DNA of 64,000 nucleotides from the NCBI RefSeq assembly GCF_004210375.1, contig NC_134830.1:11656001-11720000 (forward strand). Reading direction: 5' to 3'. Both the position numbers and the translations under genes were made by a program. Positions 1 through 11,303 of this stretch are shown in pieces. Position 1 is the stretch's first letter. Each line of letters opens with the position of its first letter. The stretch comes from Tachypleus tridentatus. Taxonomy: Eukaryota; Arthropoda; Merostomata; Xiphosura; Limulidae. Below the pieces are notes generated by a model. That model did no database searches and was not told where the DNA came from. It saw nothing but the letters and a program-made list of their open reading frames with translations.

Positions 1-300
1 ATTATGTTAACAATGATTCCTCTTTGTTCTTTATCTTCTGTCATAAAATGTCAACAGTGATTCTCATCGTATTGCGGTTTATATTAAAACATATCAATAA
101 TGATTCGTCTTAGTTCATTGGCTTCTACTATAAATTTTCAACAATGATTCTCGTAGTATTGTTGATTCTATTAAAACGTGTGATTTGTTAACTTCAACAA
201 TAATATAAACTTAATACCTTAAAGCATATAAATAATAATTTCTCTTAAATCTTTAGCTTCTATCGTATTTCAACAATGATCTTTGCATAATTGTAGTTTG
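1..300. repeat. Degenerate ~86-base tandem repeat, unit 1
   Basis: The paired motifs 'caatgattcctctttg' and 'caacagtgattctcatc' recur about 86 bases later as diverged copies (near 92 and 136), with a weaker third copy near 226-290. It is probably an old satellite-like repeat and no function is visible. Confidence 0.6.
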
Positions 301-1390
301 CACAAAATCATATCAAAAGGCATAAAATTTGTGACAAAAAATCACGTCAATTGTATTTGTTTTTATATTTTGCTTAATCCATCCGTTACAGATTGAAAAT
401 AAAAGCCTGTGAAAACAGTATTTCACATCTATTTTGTCTCTCACAAGTAATTGTCTAAGGAGGCTTTCGAACAACTCTAGAAAAACAAAATGCAACTTTT
501 AAAAGTTTAAAAGAAAATTGTGTTATTTTTATGAAATTAGCTTTCATTACTCAAATAAAAACAATTCAAAGTTGTTTCTCTGTTTTGTGTATTTGTACGT
601 GTACCACACACAAACACACAATTCATTATTTTCTTTAAACACAAAGCTACACGGTATCTTTGGCATATCCTTACTCTGTACAGTACGGAAATTACGTAAT
701 TTCACAACACAGAAAATCAGAAAATGTGTTTAATGGAACAGTTGACATTTGACAACAGTATTTCAAGAGATTACTGTTTAAATGTGTTTTTTTTTATTTT
801 ATCATCAATACAACAATACATGTAAATCACAGTTTAATTGTTTTTAAACTTGTAAGTATCAATTAAAACCAATTATCATAGAAGGAGTGGGTCTTGTAAT
901 ACTGTGCTCTAATAAAATATAATTACAGAGAAAACAAAAACACTTCTTATAGAAAGTGAAAAAAATTAAACAAAAACCACTGAAAGAGGAACATAGGTGG
1001 TTAATGGAAAACACTTTGTGTTACCTGTTCCATTATTGTTTAAAATTTATTTAATTGCTCATACAAGTACTAGTAACGACCACTGTTTTAGTACAGACGA
1101 AAATGTCATTCAAACATGGTGATTCAGTAATGACAAATAACTGACAGTAATTTTAGTAATGACAGTGAAAGAGCGAAATGTAAATAAAATTCAAGAACAT
1201 CATCCACTATCATTACAAAGGACGACAGTAAGGAATGGTAGCAGAGGCATGTGTGTGAATTTAAATGGTATCATGATGTTTTTCGTTTATCCTAAATATA
1301 TTATTGTTCAAGAGTGCTGATTTTAATTGCATATGAACGATTAACGTATTGCATAATATTGTGTCTATATACACACATTAAACAAAATAA
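301..1390. other. AT-rich stretch, no gene seen (unit 1)
   Basis: Only short open frames without protein-like composition occur here. The corresponding frames in units 2 and 3 differ by indels. No RNA gene or repeat was recognised. Confidence 0.6.
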
Positions 1391-2426
1391 CACAGGCTAT
1401 ATTTAACAAACCTATCTATCAGATACAATCCCAAGCGACTTCGACCGTGGAATGATTGTTGGTGCCAGACATGGTGGTTCTAGCATCTCAAAACTGCTGA
1501 CCTCCTGGGATTTTCACGCACTACAGTCTCTATAGCTTAGAGAGAATGGTAAGAAAAAACAAAACCAAACATCGAGTGAGCGGCTGTTCTGTGGAAGAAA
1601 ACACCTTGTTAATGAGAGAGGTCAGAGAAGAATGACCAGATTGTTTCAAGCTGATAAAAGCCCACGAAAGCTCAAACAACCACTCTTTACAACAGTGATG
1701 TACAGAAGGGCATCTCTGAATACACAACGCGTCGAGCCTTGAGCCGAATGAGCTACAGCAGTAGAGGACCACACAAGGTTTCATTCATATCAACTAAGAA
1801 CAGGAAGATGAGGCTCTAGTTGGCACGCGATCACCAAAACTAGAGAACTGAAGATTATAAAAAAAAGTCGCCTGGTCAGAAGAAGCTCGATTTTTGCTGC
1901 GATATGCAGATGGTAGGATCAGAATTTTGTGTACACAGCATGAATCCATGGATCCATCCTGCCTTGTATCAACGGTGCAGGCTGGTTGTGGTGGTGTAAT
2001 GGTGTGGGGAATGCTTTCTCAGAAAAGATTAGCCCCCCTTTATATCAAATGAGCATCATGTGAACGCCACAGCATACCTACGCATTGTTGCTGAACATGT
2101 ACATCCCCTTAAGACCACTGTCTACCTACTTCTCAGTGGCTATTTCCAGCAGCATAAAGTAGCATGTCACAAAGCATTCATCATCTCAAACTGTTTTACG
2201 AACATGACAGTCACTCCAGTGTTCTCCAATGGCCTGCACAAACCCCCAGATCTCGATCCAGTAGAGCACCTTTGAGATGATGTGGAACAGGATGTTCGCA
2301 GAATGAATATGTGGTCAACATGGACCAAAATCCGAATGGAATATTTCAGGCTGTTCTGGAGACAAAAGCGGTTCCTACCCCTTAATAGATAAGTGTACCT
2401 AATAATGCGTCCACTAAGTGTATATA
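1390..2426 (+). mobile_element. Tc1-like transposon remnant, unit 1 (dead transposase)
   Basis: A decayed Tc1/mariner-superfamily element. Coding similarity runs from about 1437 (DFDRGMIVGARHGGSSIS, the helix-turn-helix region) to about 2386. Recognisable blocks include WDHQNW-like and HESMDPSCLVSTVQAG motifs, GVMVWGM, HVNATAYLRIVAEHVHP and PDLDPVEHL. Several frame changes and in-frame stops break it. In the second catalytic block FQQD is FQQH, so the metal-binding Asp is lost. The right end (2391-2426) resembles the terminal repeat of this group (taataatgcgtccacta); no matching left terminus was found, so the element is probably 5'-truncated. It is a passenger in the unit and recurs in units 2 and 3. 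Confidence 0.88.
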
Positions 2427-2971
2427 CAAAGTCAAAATCCGGTGTTCATTTCCAACAAACAAGAGTGAACAGAGTACATAAAATAAAATTGATTTCACGA
2501 CATTACAGCATTTTATTATCGAACTGATAATTAACTTGATAAGCTGCTTAACTGTAACCATCGAACACGTTCATCAGTGTCTCATTAAATAATATATTAA
2601 TTCAAATAATTATTAAAATATTAATGTCATAAAGAATATTCAACTAAACAAAGTTAGTGTTTCTAACGATTACTTTTTGATCTTTCCAACTACCTAATGA
2701 AACCTTTACATAGGTCTTCTGATTCTTAAGAACACAGACCAATGTTTTACTGAAACATATAATATGTTATAATATGATATAATATGTTCCACCATCAATA
2801 AAACTCTTCTTTGTAGTTATACTTCATTGTTTGCTTATCTGTTATTTTAAACAAACTTTATAGAATTATGAAATTTATTGTTTCAAATGATTTGTGAATG
2901 CTGTTAGTGCATTTTTTAAACTTTGAAGTAAGGTTATTGTTGAGTTGAGAAAGAGTCTGTAAGTGAAGAAT
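2427..2971. other. AT-rich stretch, no gene seen (unit 1)
   Basis: Non-coding by inspection. Includes a short imperfect repeat of 'aatatgttataatatgat' near 2760-2790. Equivalent stretches lie at 24038-24590 and 49365-49910. Confidence 0.5.
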
Positions 2972-2975
2972 ACAG

Positions 2976-3075
2976 TGTTTTTATAGCAAAGCCCCATCAG
3001 GCTATGTGCTGCGTTCACCGAGAGCAATCGAACCCCTCATTTTAGGGTTGTAAATCTGTAAACTGACCGGTAGAG
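2976..3075 (-). repeat. Type B tRNA-like SINE, unit 1, truncated
   Basis: Matches the minus-strand form of a tRNA-headed SINE (tagcaaagcccca, caccgagagcaatcgaaccc, gtaaatctgtaaactgacc). The tRNA-like head is shortened at the right end. Confidence 0.75.
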
Positions 3076-3494
3076 AGAAAGAGCGAAAATATACCGATTA
3101 TTTTACCTTCTGGTTTTGGACGTTATAAATTAATGTTGTATTAAACTAATAACGTCAAAAAATTGTTTTATCTTTTATTATACAAACTAAGAAAAAGTTC
3201 AACATATGATGATAATTACATATATGTAATGTTTAAAACATAATTAAACAGTAACTAAATATATTAGCATATATTAGATTAAATTATAAACATAAAACTG
3301 GTTCTGTGATAATATAAAAGTATCAATAAATAATCATATAATTTTAATATTTATGTACAGAAAATATTTCTCACCATTAATTTTAAGTATAAAACATTTT
3401 TTTTATTTACAAACGATTATGATAATTATAAATATTTAGTTATGATGTATTAACAAAATATTTTGAAAACAGTGATGAAGCTTGTGAAAAATTG

Positions 3495-3790
3495 GATATA
3501 TTTACAGATAGTGGTGAACGTGTGTCTACTCTATCAAACGTACCTACATCGCTGTAACAATTATCAGTGTTAACTTTTATCTTTACAGTGAACTCGCCCA
3601 TGATTTAATAATGTCTTAACAAATAAATAATAAAACAAATTGAAAATATTGACAGATAGTGGTGAACGTGTCTCTATTGTATCAAATGTATCGATGTAGC
3701 TGGAACAATTACCAATGTTAACTTTTACCTCCTACATTGGAGTTAATCCATGATTTAATAATGTCTCCACATATAAATAATAAAAAACAG
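3495..3790. repeat. 148-base tandem duplication, unit 1
   Basis: Two adjacent diverged copies start near 3495 and 3643. The phrase 'acagatagtggtgaacgtgt' is at 3504 and again at 3652, and both copies end with 'tgatttaataatgtct' followed by an AT-rich tail. It directly precedes the hAT remnant, so it may be an internal repeat of that element. Confidence 0.8.
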
Positions 3791-3794
3791 CATT

Positions 3795-4590
3795 GTGAGA
3801 TGGCTGTCAACCAGCAATATCTTAAATAGTTTTGTGGATCTGTTGAAGCCTATTATTACTTTTCTTGAAGAAAAAAAAATTCTATCCTCAAATGGAAAAG
3901 ATGAATGGGTGCAAGATCTAATCTTCCTTACTGATATAAAGATTCATCTACAAACTCTCAACTTGGCACCCAGGGAAGGATAAGATTGTTCCTGATCTTA
4001 CTCAGACAATTTTCAGTTTTCAAAATGAAATTAGACTTTTTCAAAGAGACATATTTTCAAGACACTCAGTTACTTTCCCAATCTCAAAAGGAGAATAAAT
4101 ACATTATCTGATATTGAAATAAAAGACATCAAATTGGAACAATACAAAGATAAATTACAAGATCTGCTTCAAAATTTGCTAGAAAGGCTTGAGGACTTGC
4201 ATCAGCTAAAGCCCTGCTTCGCGTTTCTTGTAAATCCGTTCATGCTTGATGTGGTCAGTGATGATTGTCCAATTGTCGAACCTCTTGTTACAGAATCATC
4301 TGCTGAGGAAATGGAACTAATAAAAATACAGGAGGACCTGGGTCACAAGATGATCCATAAATCCCATTCTACAATAGCGTTCTGGAAGTAAGTTCCAGAA
4401 ATAAAATATCCTGAACAGAAAAAAAACAGTGTGCGACTCATCTCATTTTCAGCACAACATACTGCTGTGAAACACTGTAACCTCTAATGATGTTTGTGAA
4501 GTCGAAGAATCGTGCAATCCTTACAAATCAACACCTGACGGACCTAATTCGTAAAGACTTGACAACATACCAGCCGGAATTAACAGTTTA
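3795..4590 (+). pseudogene. hAT-like transposase C-terminal remnant, unit 1
   Basis: A broken coding region similar to the hAT-derived GTF2IRD2/ZBED5/FAM200 type of protein. It begins RWLSTSNILNSFVDLLKP, continues EWVQDLIFLTDIKIHLQTLN, and after frame changes has LVNPFMLDVV, FWK, VPEIKYPEQKKNSVRLIS and TTYCCE. It ends NRAILTNQHLTDLIR near 4560, which matches the hAT C-terminal dimerisation region. The N-terminal zinc-finger part is absent. The open segments (3795-3983, 4134-4391 and the tail) are in different frames and a stop follows FWK, so it cannot encode a working transposase. Confidence 0.85.
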
Positions 4591-4594
4591 AAAA

Positions 4595-5915
4595 TACATA
4601 CACGGATAAATATTATTACGTACATGTATTTATTAACATTTATATAAAATTTATGAAACAAAATGTACTTGTAACAATAAAAGGAGTGTATAATAATTGT
4701 TCCTGTGTTGCAGCTCTCAAACATCTGAAGTTTATTGTATGTGGTTCTTACGTTAAGCAAGTTTGGCCACCCCTGGCATAAAATGTAATCGGTTGTAGAA
4801 ATTTGTCTATGTTGAAACATACCGAAGCCATGGTTAACTTAAATTGCGTAATACTAACACGAATCTTGTAAGAAATTCAAACAAACGCTTCACATAATTC
4901 TAAAGAAGTATTGTATCTTTATATTTTTTTATATGATAATTTGTAAACGTCACTATCATTAGACAAAGCCCATTATTTAGATTCCTTAAATTGTAAAACA
5001 AACAAAGAATTATTAATATATCTTTAAATCGTTTAATGAATATGGCATTAATTTAGTTGCCATTGTATTTTCGAACCTTTCAATGTTTCGGAAGTCCTTT
5101 ATCATACACTGCAACATCTCTCTAAGTCTTCATCACGTGCCTGAAAACACATTTGTATATATTCCATGAATTAATAATAAATCCTTAACAAAACATGTAC
5201 CATTTAGTACAAGAATATCACAACAAACAACCAACTGTACATATTTCAAATTTATTAATTATATACGTTCCGTTTCTCAACAATACGTTTAAGTACCAAT
5301 AAAAAAAAAATCAATCTTAACTTTCTTCACTAACATTAGTGTCTGTATTTATTAGAGCACATAATATATGCAAAAAATAAAAATAACTTAGTACAAAATA
5401 GATCAGGGGCTAGCTGAGTTCCAATTTGGTGTAACCATGGTAACAAACACCAAATATATTTGCGTCAAATACCCTCTTCATGGTTTGGTATCATTATACT
5501 AATATGTCAGCTTCTCTTGTTTCTTCCATCTTCCCTACTTGTTGACACATGAAGTTGAGATATTTCTTTGGAGTTCCAAAGTCATTTAATAATATAATAG
5601 TTTTACTTTAAAGTCCACTGAGATCAAAATTTGAACATCAATATCCAAGTATTTTATAAGGTAAAAATAACACGAATAGGATGGGGTTAAGAAAGATAAC
5701 TGGTTCTGTTATGTAAATAAGATTGTAATTTCAGTTTGACAAATAATACGAAACATGTTTGTCTAACTCTTAGTTAAAAACACAAACCATCAAGTTCTCA
5801 GGATTGCAGTTACAAGTTCAAGAGTTTCATATATTTGAGTGTTTAAGACACTCACACGAGGCTTTACGTATGGATAAAATAGTCACAGTTTAATGTACAT
5901 AACTTGGAAAGAATA
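4595..5915. other. AT-rich stretch, no gene seen (unit 1)
   Basis: No supported gene or repeat. Counterparts are 26175-27555 (unit 2, with a small insertion near 26550-26585) and 51535-52858 (unit 3). Confidence 0.55.
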
Positions 5916-5917
5916 AA

Positions 5918-6140
5918 TTACTTCATCTTATGTAGAGCGGTAGTCATGATGTAGCGGTCCTCTGGTTGTTGTGAAGCGATGACGCCCTTGATCTGGTCTC
6001 CTACCATAAGAGTTCTTCTCCTGGTTTCATCATCAAAGTCGATTGATGACGCTGAGTGACACACCGACGCGCTGTGCCATCCTCCTATAGGTCTGGCGAT
6101 CTTCCAGCATGTGGAACGCCCTGCCCACCTCGTTCTCTGT
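5918..6140 (-). pseudogene. Tc1-like transposase N-terminal fragment, unit 1
   Basis: On the minus strand a GC-richer patch reads FTENEVGRAFHMLEDRQTYR then RMAQRVGVSLSVINRL and a stop. This resembles the first helix-turn-helix of Tc1-like transposases. Another frame then gives SQQPEDRYIMTTALHKMK and a stop; the DRYIM..ALR-type motif follows the helix-turn-helix region in many Tc1-like proteins. The family differs from the larger Tc1-like remnant at 1390. No catalytic domain follows, so it is a short dead fragment. Confidence 0.55.
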
Positions 6141-6501
6141 AAAATATCACCTGACTACTTGGGTACACAAGATGAAGGTACACGCCGACAAAACGAGCAG
6201 CAAAAGATCCATGTTGGTGTTTCTTTCGAAAATTAATGACAAATGCGTGGTTTCACGTAACATCCTTATGTCGGGAACATTGAGTTGTATTCTCCTTCGG
6301 TGAGGTGAGATCAGTTGGAGCTGCTTCAAACTTCACTTGCTACCTGATATGTTCTTCATAAATAAATTTAGTTATGACAAGAGTAAACTGAAATATGTAC
6401 TTCGTCATTTAACTTTTAGAGCACTATGTACTTGTAATAGACAGATACTTTTTCTTACGGAATGTGTGTCTTGTAACTATAAAACCTTTAAAAGTGGAAG
6501 A

Positions 6502-6574
6502 TTGAGACGCTGGGTATCGATCCCGATACCTCTCACATGCTAAGCGAGCGCTCTACCACTTGAGCTACGTCCCC
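6502..6574 (-). pseudogene. tRNA-Ala(AGC) remnant, unit 1
   Basis: The reverse complement folds like tRNA-Ala: GGGGACG acceptor strand, GCTC/GAGC D stem and anticodon loop TTAGCAT with AGC. Relative to the unit 3 copy, the 3' acceptor strand has lost one C, leaving G1 opposite A72. The T stem is TCGGG/CCCAG, with one C-A mismatch and one wobble. It is probably not a functional tRNA. Confidence 0.8.
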
Positions 6575-6579
6575 TCTGT

Positions 6580-7760
6580 CTTAAACTTTAATGGTACAAT
6601 ACTTAATTAAAACAAATATCGAGTTTTGTTTTTGTTTTACTTTTAAAGTGTATTAGTACTGGTTTAGCAAGTGATACGAAAGTTTGTCAGTAAGTAAACG
6701 TCGGGTTAGGTAACACATATTTCACGTACAGGTTTTTACTGTATCGTTTCATGATTCACTTGACACTATAAAAACTTTATAAAATATCTGAAGTAATAAA
6801 ACACGTAACGTCCCTTTCTTCACTCAAAATACGATCGGTTTATTTTAAAAGAAAGTTATGAGTATAATGATAAAAGTGAGTTAATATAAAATAAAAGAAT
6901 ATTTCTGTCACATAAAACCAACATTTCAAAGTTGTAAGTAAATGTTATGTTTTCATGCAGCATATCTTCATCTTTATTAACATATCTTTATATGTGTTAA
7001 TCGATTAACAACTACCGGGACGCGAGTTCACGTCCTGTCACCGATGGTGCTCAACTTTACAGCTGTGAGAGCGTTATAACGTGATGGTTAATTTTATTAT
7101 TTGTTGCTAAAACTAAATCGAGATGTTGTTGTATCGTCTATCATTTCAAATTAGTAATAGTTAACACAGGTAACACCCAAATGGCTCCAAACGAACACAC
7201 AAATTATATCTTATTTTGCCTATCTGCTAATTTCATGAACATGAATGATAAGTCTCTGTTAAATAACAGTGAAAGAAGAAACACAGATGTGTCTTACAGT
7301 AGAAGAAAGACAAAAACATATCAGAAAACTTCATGAGGAAATATAACCACTTAGATCTGTTGTACAGATTCATATGGCTGGTCTCCCAGAAATTTTATGT
7401 AATAACATATAAGTGATAAAGTTTTATATTCTAGATGTGGCTCTTAGTTTTAAGCCTTGTGAATAATTTACAATTTAATACATATATCAAGCTGATATGA
7501 GACATCATACCATTAGAATGTACTAAATCTAACAATAATTTAGTTTTGTTATAGTTGTAGATAATGTGTTATATTACGTAAAGCAAGAAAGTAGAATCAC
7601 AGGGGCAACATTAACCACGAGAATTTAATCAGCTTTTGTAACAATCCTGATGTTATTACAACAGTTAAATCGTGAACGGCTCCAAAAAACATTGTATAGA
7701 GAAATGTCTATAAAGATGGTGATAGTTATGTAGCTTATACTTGGCCTGGAATGTTTTAAC
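6580..7760. other. AT-rich stretch, no gene seen (unit 1)
   Basis: No gene seen. Counterparts are 28220-29430 and 53525-54730. A short open frame near 28758-28997 in unit 2 is not kept intact in the other units. Confidence 0.55.
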
Positions 7761-7764
7761 ATAA

Positions 7765-7893
7765 TAGTTTGATGTGGCGACTCCTCGCTAATATAGCGGT
7801 ATGTCTTCGGCTTTACAACGCTAAAATCAGGGGTTGATTTCCTTCAGTGGGCTCAGCAGATAACCCGATGTGGTTTTGCTATAAGAAACACAC
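7765..7893 (+). repeat. Type B SINE, plus copy of inverted pair, unit 1
   Basis: tRNA-like head 'agcggtatgtcttcggcttt', then 'caacgctaaaatcaggggtt' and the tail 'cagataacccgatgtggttt', ending in a CA run. It faces the copy at 7922-8041. Confidence 0.8.
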
Positions 7894-7921
7894 ACACAGA
7901 TGTGGTGATTATAGGTGATGA

Positions 7922-8041
7922 GTGTTTGTGCTCTTATTGTAGCAAAGCCACATCGATCTATCTGCTGAGTCCACCGAGAAGAATCGAATCCTTCGTTTTA
8001 ACGTTGTAAATCCATAGACTTACCACTGTACCAGCGCGGGA
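7922..8041 (-). repeat. Type B SINE, minus copy of inverted pair, unit 1
   Basis: Reverse-oriented partner: 'tagcaaagccacatcgatct', 'tgagtccaccgagaagaatc', 'gtaaatccatagacttacca'. Only about 30 bases separate the two, so transcripts could fold into a hairpin. Confidence 0.82.
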
Positions 8042-8808
8042 TAATAGTGATGAATTCTGTTTTAAGTAAAATTGAGCGAATAAATGAATCTTTATGTAAA
8101 TAAATATGTATCGCAAATAAAATCAATACATAATTCAATAATGTTAAGATTTGTTCAATAACAACAAATAGTGAAATAAATAAACAGTTTTTGTTCTCCA
8201 TTTACTATACTTTTTTTCTCATGCTATTCAATTAATTGGCGATTTTCTCATGAAAATTTTGTCACTAAAACAGTTTTGATTACTAAGTTTTAAATACAAA
8301 TGAAGGAGCTAGAAAATAATTTAATTTTAAATGACCCCAGCTGGAAAGTTAACAGATGATTTAATGAATGTAATAACATCTGGATTATTAAAAAAAAACA
8401 ACACTAAATGTTAAATTATATCCTAGAAATAATTATATAATATAGATTTTATTAATCAGTAACAAACTTTGAAAGATTTAAAAGGTTTTAACAACTCTCA
8501 AGAACTTAAAAATAAATACTTAATTAAAACATCAAGAACTTTTTTATGGGAAAGACTTGAACCACGTTTAATTAGATAACAGTTGTTCAGTTACAATGTA
8601 CCACCGTGATTTATATATACTAGTACAGTCTCACAGGTAGGGGTATAAACACAATACATAAAATGGTCACCATAAGCATACTCACCTTAAATACATACAA
8701 TATATTTACTTATGAAAATAAATAGAAAACATAACAGAAAACCCAAACACAACAACTAAATATTTCACATCAAGTATGGAACACGATCTGACAAAAATCA
8801 ATATAACC

Positions 8809-8905
8809 AGTGGCACAGCTGCAGTCTGCTGACTTATAAGCTGGGTTTTATTCACGTGGTGGACAGAGCATAGATAGTCTATTGTGTAGCTGTGTGCTAA
8901 GAGAG
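8809..8905 (+). repeat. Type C tRNA-like SINE, unit 1
   Basis: Degenerate match to 'ccagtggcatagcggtatgt' and 'gtggtgggcagagcacaaat', ending 'tgtgtagctgtgtgctaaga'. It shares its head with type B but has a different tail. Confidence 0.65.
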
Positions 8906-9186
8906 TTGATTAAGAAGTTATATCCATATCAGTGAATATCATACAGTCTCGTTGTTTTTACCACGGTAACATTTCCATGTGTAAACATAACACATTAATC
9001 TACTCAACAAACACGCGTAAGAGGTATTATGTAAGTAGAACTTTTATTTATTTTCTTCATTTGTTATAATGGTTAATTATGCGTGATGTAAGAATGTGCC
9101 AGTAACGTAATGAAGTACCTACCCAACAGACTTTTAAGATCTACATGCGTGAATGTGTCAAAGTAATTAGTAATTCTAATGAATTC

Positions 9187-9417
9187 TTAGTGTCTTGTGT
9201 AGATTAAATGTGATGAAGTAACTACTAGGGGTCCAATGATAATAAGTTTCTTCTCCCAAAGATCTGCTTCACTATGGTTCCATAGTTTGGTTGCCGTTCC
9301 ATAGTATTGTAGCAGTCTTTCATTTTCGGGTTTGTTGTTACTATTTACCATTACATGGTCAATAATCATGGCTTGGTTTCTCAATACGCTATGTTCGAAA
9401 GGGTACTGAAAATCATA
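9187..9417 (-). pseudogene. LINE reverse-transcriptase C-terminal fragment, unit 1 (probable)
   Basis: A stop-to-stop frame on the minus strand of about 76 codons without a convincing ATG start. It reads PFEHSVLRNQAMIIDHVM, then PENERLLQYYGTATKLWNHS and ends LIIIGPLVVTSSHLIYTRH. The pattern (DH.V....N..ENE.LL.Y....LW....., then IIIG.LG.V) resembles the region just after the reverse-transcriptase domain in many LINE ORF2 proteins. No upstream RT motifs (such as FADD) were found beside it. It is nearly unchanged in the other units. This is a family-level recognition from memory. Confidence 0.45.
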
Positions 9418-10053
9418 TTACATATGGATCGTTACAGGACCCATGATTACGGCTCTCATAGTATGTAGTTTATTTTCTTATGTGCTAATCTCTTCCTGCT
9501 GCATTACACTCATGTTTCTTTTATAAAATAAAATAAAACAAAACATTTCTGTGTTTTAACATACAGTTACAAGTCATCTCGACAAGTAGTTACAATCTTT
9601 AGTGTTTTAAGTGACAAAGAAAGGAAGTCGACGTCTTAATGTGAATTATTACAGATATTACAAAGTATTCAATCGAAAGGTTATTAAAACTATATACTTT
9701 GGAAGACGTTAAAATTGAGTCACCTTTATACATGTGCATTAGAAGAATAAATAATTGTAGAAAAAATTCATTTAGTGATTGTTTTAGTGGCGCTTTCAGC
9801 AGCTCAAGCAACGTTAATTACTTCAACTTGTATTCTACTACAAATAATCCCTGTATTTCTTCACGGAAATTTCTTTATGTAGAAATCCAAGGATCCATTA
9901 AACACCTGAGAGGTGATTAGAACTACGATAAACATTTCTGTACGGATGTTATTATAACATATAAAAATATAAATAAGAATATCTATCTCATGTTTACACA
10001 AGTGTCACTTGTTGTTTTTTATCATTCTACTGATTCTTTTAGTGGTGGTATTC

Positions 10054-10332
10054 GGCCTGGCATGTCCTAGCGCGAAAAGGCGTACGCTTCGTAATCTGAG
10101 GGTCGCGGGTTCGCGCCCGAGTCGCGCCAAACATGCTCGCCCTCCCAGCCCTGGGGGCGTTATATGTGACGGTCAATCCCACTTTTCGTTGGTAACATAG
10201 TAGCCCAAGAGTTGGAGATGGGTGGTGATGACTAGCTGCCTTCCCTCTAGTCTTACACTGCTAAATTAGGGACGGCTAACGCATAGACCCTGTATAGCTT
10301 TGCGCGAAATTCAGAAACAAACAAACAAACCA
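10054..10332 (+). repeat. Type A tRNA-derived SINE, unit 1, chimeric
   Basis: The head resembles a tRNA with CGT at the anticodon position (cgcttcgtaatctgagggtc, then gggttcgcgccc), followed by the body 'gagttggagatgggtggtga' and an A/C-rich tail. The tail after 'gggacggctaacgcatagac' matches the second SINE of the cluster in units 2 and 3, while the head matches the first. It is therefore a recombinant that removed about 430 bases. Confidence 0.9.
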
Positions 10333-10589
10333 AAATATGGACGTCATTTGTATATGGATAGATACAAAAGTCATGTTTTGGGATACATAGAGATGACTAT
10401 TAATAAATCAATTAAACCAAAATATTTGAATATTTATTATATAACTAGCAGAGAATGTGGTATATCTTCAAATTTTCTAGTGTCTTTAATATTTTACAAA
10501 TACTTTTGGAGTTTCTCTTCGTTTAACTTACCCCTCGTTATTTGTTGATTTGAATGTTGTATATTAGCCTCTTCCCGAAAGTACATCGA

Positions 10590-10846
10590 TTTGTTTTGAG
10601 TTTTGTGCAAAGCTACACGAGGACTATCTACTTTAGCCGTCCCTAATTTAGCAGTTAATGACCAGATGGAAGAGAGTTAGTTATCACTATCCACCGCTAC
10701 TATTTTACCAACAAATAATGGGATTGACCGTCACATTATAACATCCCAATGGTGAAAGGGCGAGCATGTATGGTGTGACAGGGATTCAAACTCGCGACTG
10801 TCAGATTACGAGTCTAGTGCCTTAACCACCTGGCCATGCTGGCCTC
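10590..10846 (-). repeat. Type A SINE, minus, unit 1
   Basis: Reverse-oriented copy running from 'tttgtgcaaagctacacgag' to 'ccacctggccatgctggcct'. The unit 3 deletion breaks inside its counterpart. Confidence 0.9.
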
Positions 10847-11217
10847 ATTTTGGTTTGACAGGAGAAGTACACCAGACTTTTGTCCAATTTAATAGTGTAT
10901 GACTCATTATATGAAAACATAGAACCATATTAGGTTTCTATTATTTATCTATTAAGTACAAACATAAGCTTAAAAAATATGTGGGAGAAAAAATTTGTTC
11001 TAAACATGGAGAAAAGCATGATGAAATAGGGACAAAAGAAACTCGACTCAAATAACTACAAGTTGGTGTATATATAAATACTATACGTTGGTTCTCACAC
11101 ACTTTCTCGCTCCATTTACTACGATATCTATATTTATATATACACACATATATATATGTGCATAGATGTAGACGGTCGGGAGTTTCAATGCCTATGTTGT
11201 TGGTTGTTGTTTTTCAG

Positions 11218-11303
11218 GAAAACACTATCTTCTTAATCCACGTTGTACGAATATTGGTGACGAAGCTACGTAAGAACAATTCCACAGAAACGACGCATGT
11301 CAG
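11218..11303 (+). pseudogene. Class B GPCR exon: TM5 and ICL3, unit 1
   Basis: An 86-nt exon between 'tttttcag' and 'gtagat', ending in phase 2 (split Arg codon). It encodes ENTIFLIHVVRILVTKLRKN followed by NSTETTHV. The NxxFLIxxVRxLxTKLR pattern is the fifth transmembrane segment and third intracellular loop of secretin-family receptors, which contact G protein. The first codon is Glu here but Val in both unit 2 copies. The reading frame is open, but the cassette is called a pseudogene because the TM6 and tail exons downstream are defective. The peptide-hormone subtype cannot be decided from these exons; calcitonin-, CRF- or diuretic-hormone-like receptors are candidates. Confidence 0.85.

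Noticed and set aside
7998..8201. 67-codon minus frame identical in all units
   Set aside because: Its end is SINE sequence and the rest is low-complexity AT-rich DNA; identity reflects the recent unit duplication.
9699..9920. 73-codon plus frame conserved in three units
   Set aside because: It has no ATG start, low-complexity Ser/Asn composition and no recognised domain; the units are too similar for conservation alone to count.
10009..10200. 63-codon open frame with a hydrophobic start
   Set aside because: Most of it lies in the head of a type A SINE; the hydrophobic part is AT-rich flank.
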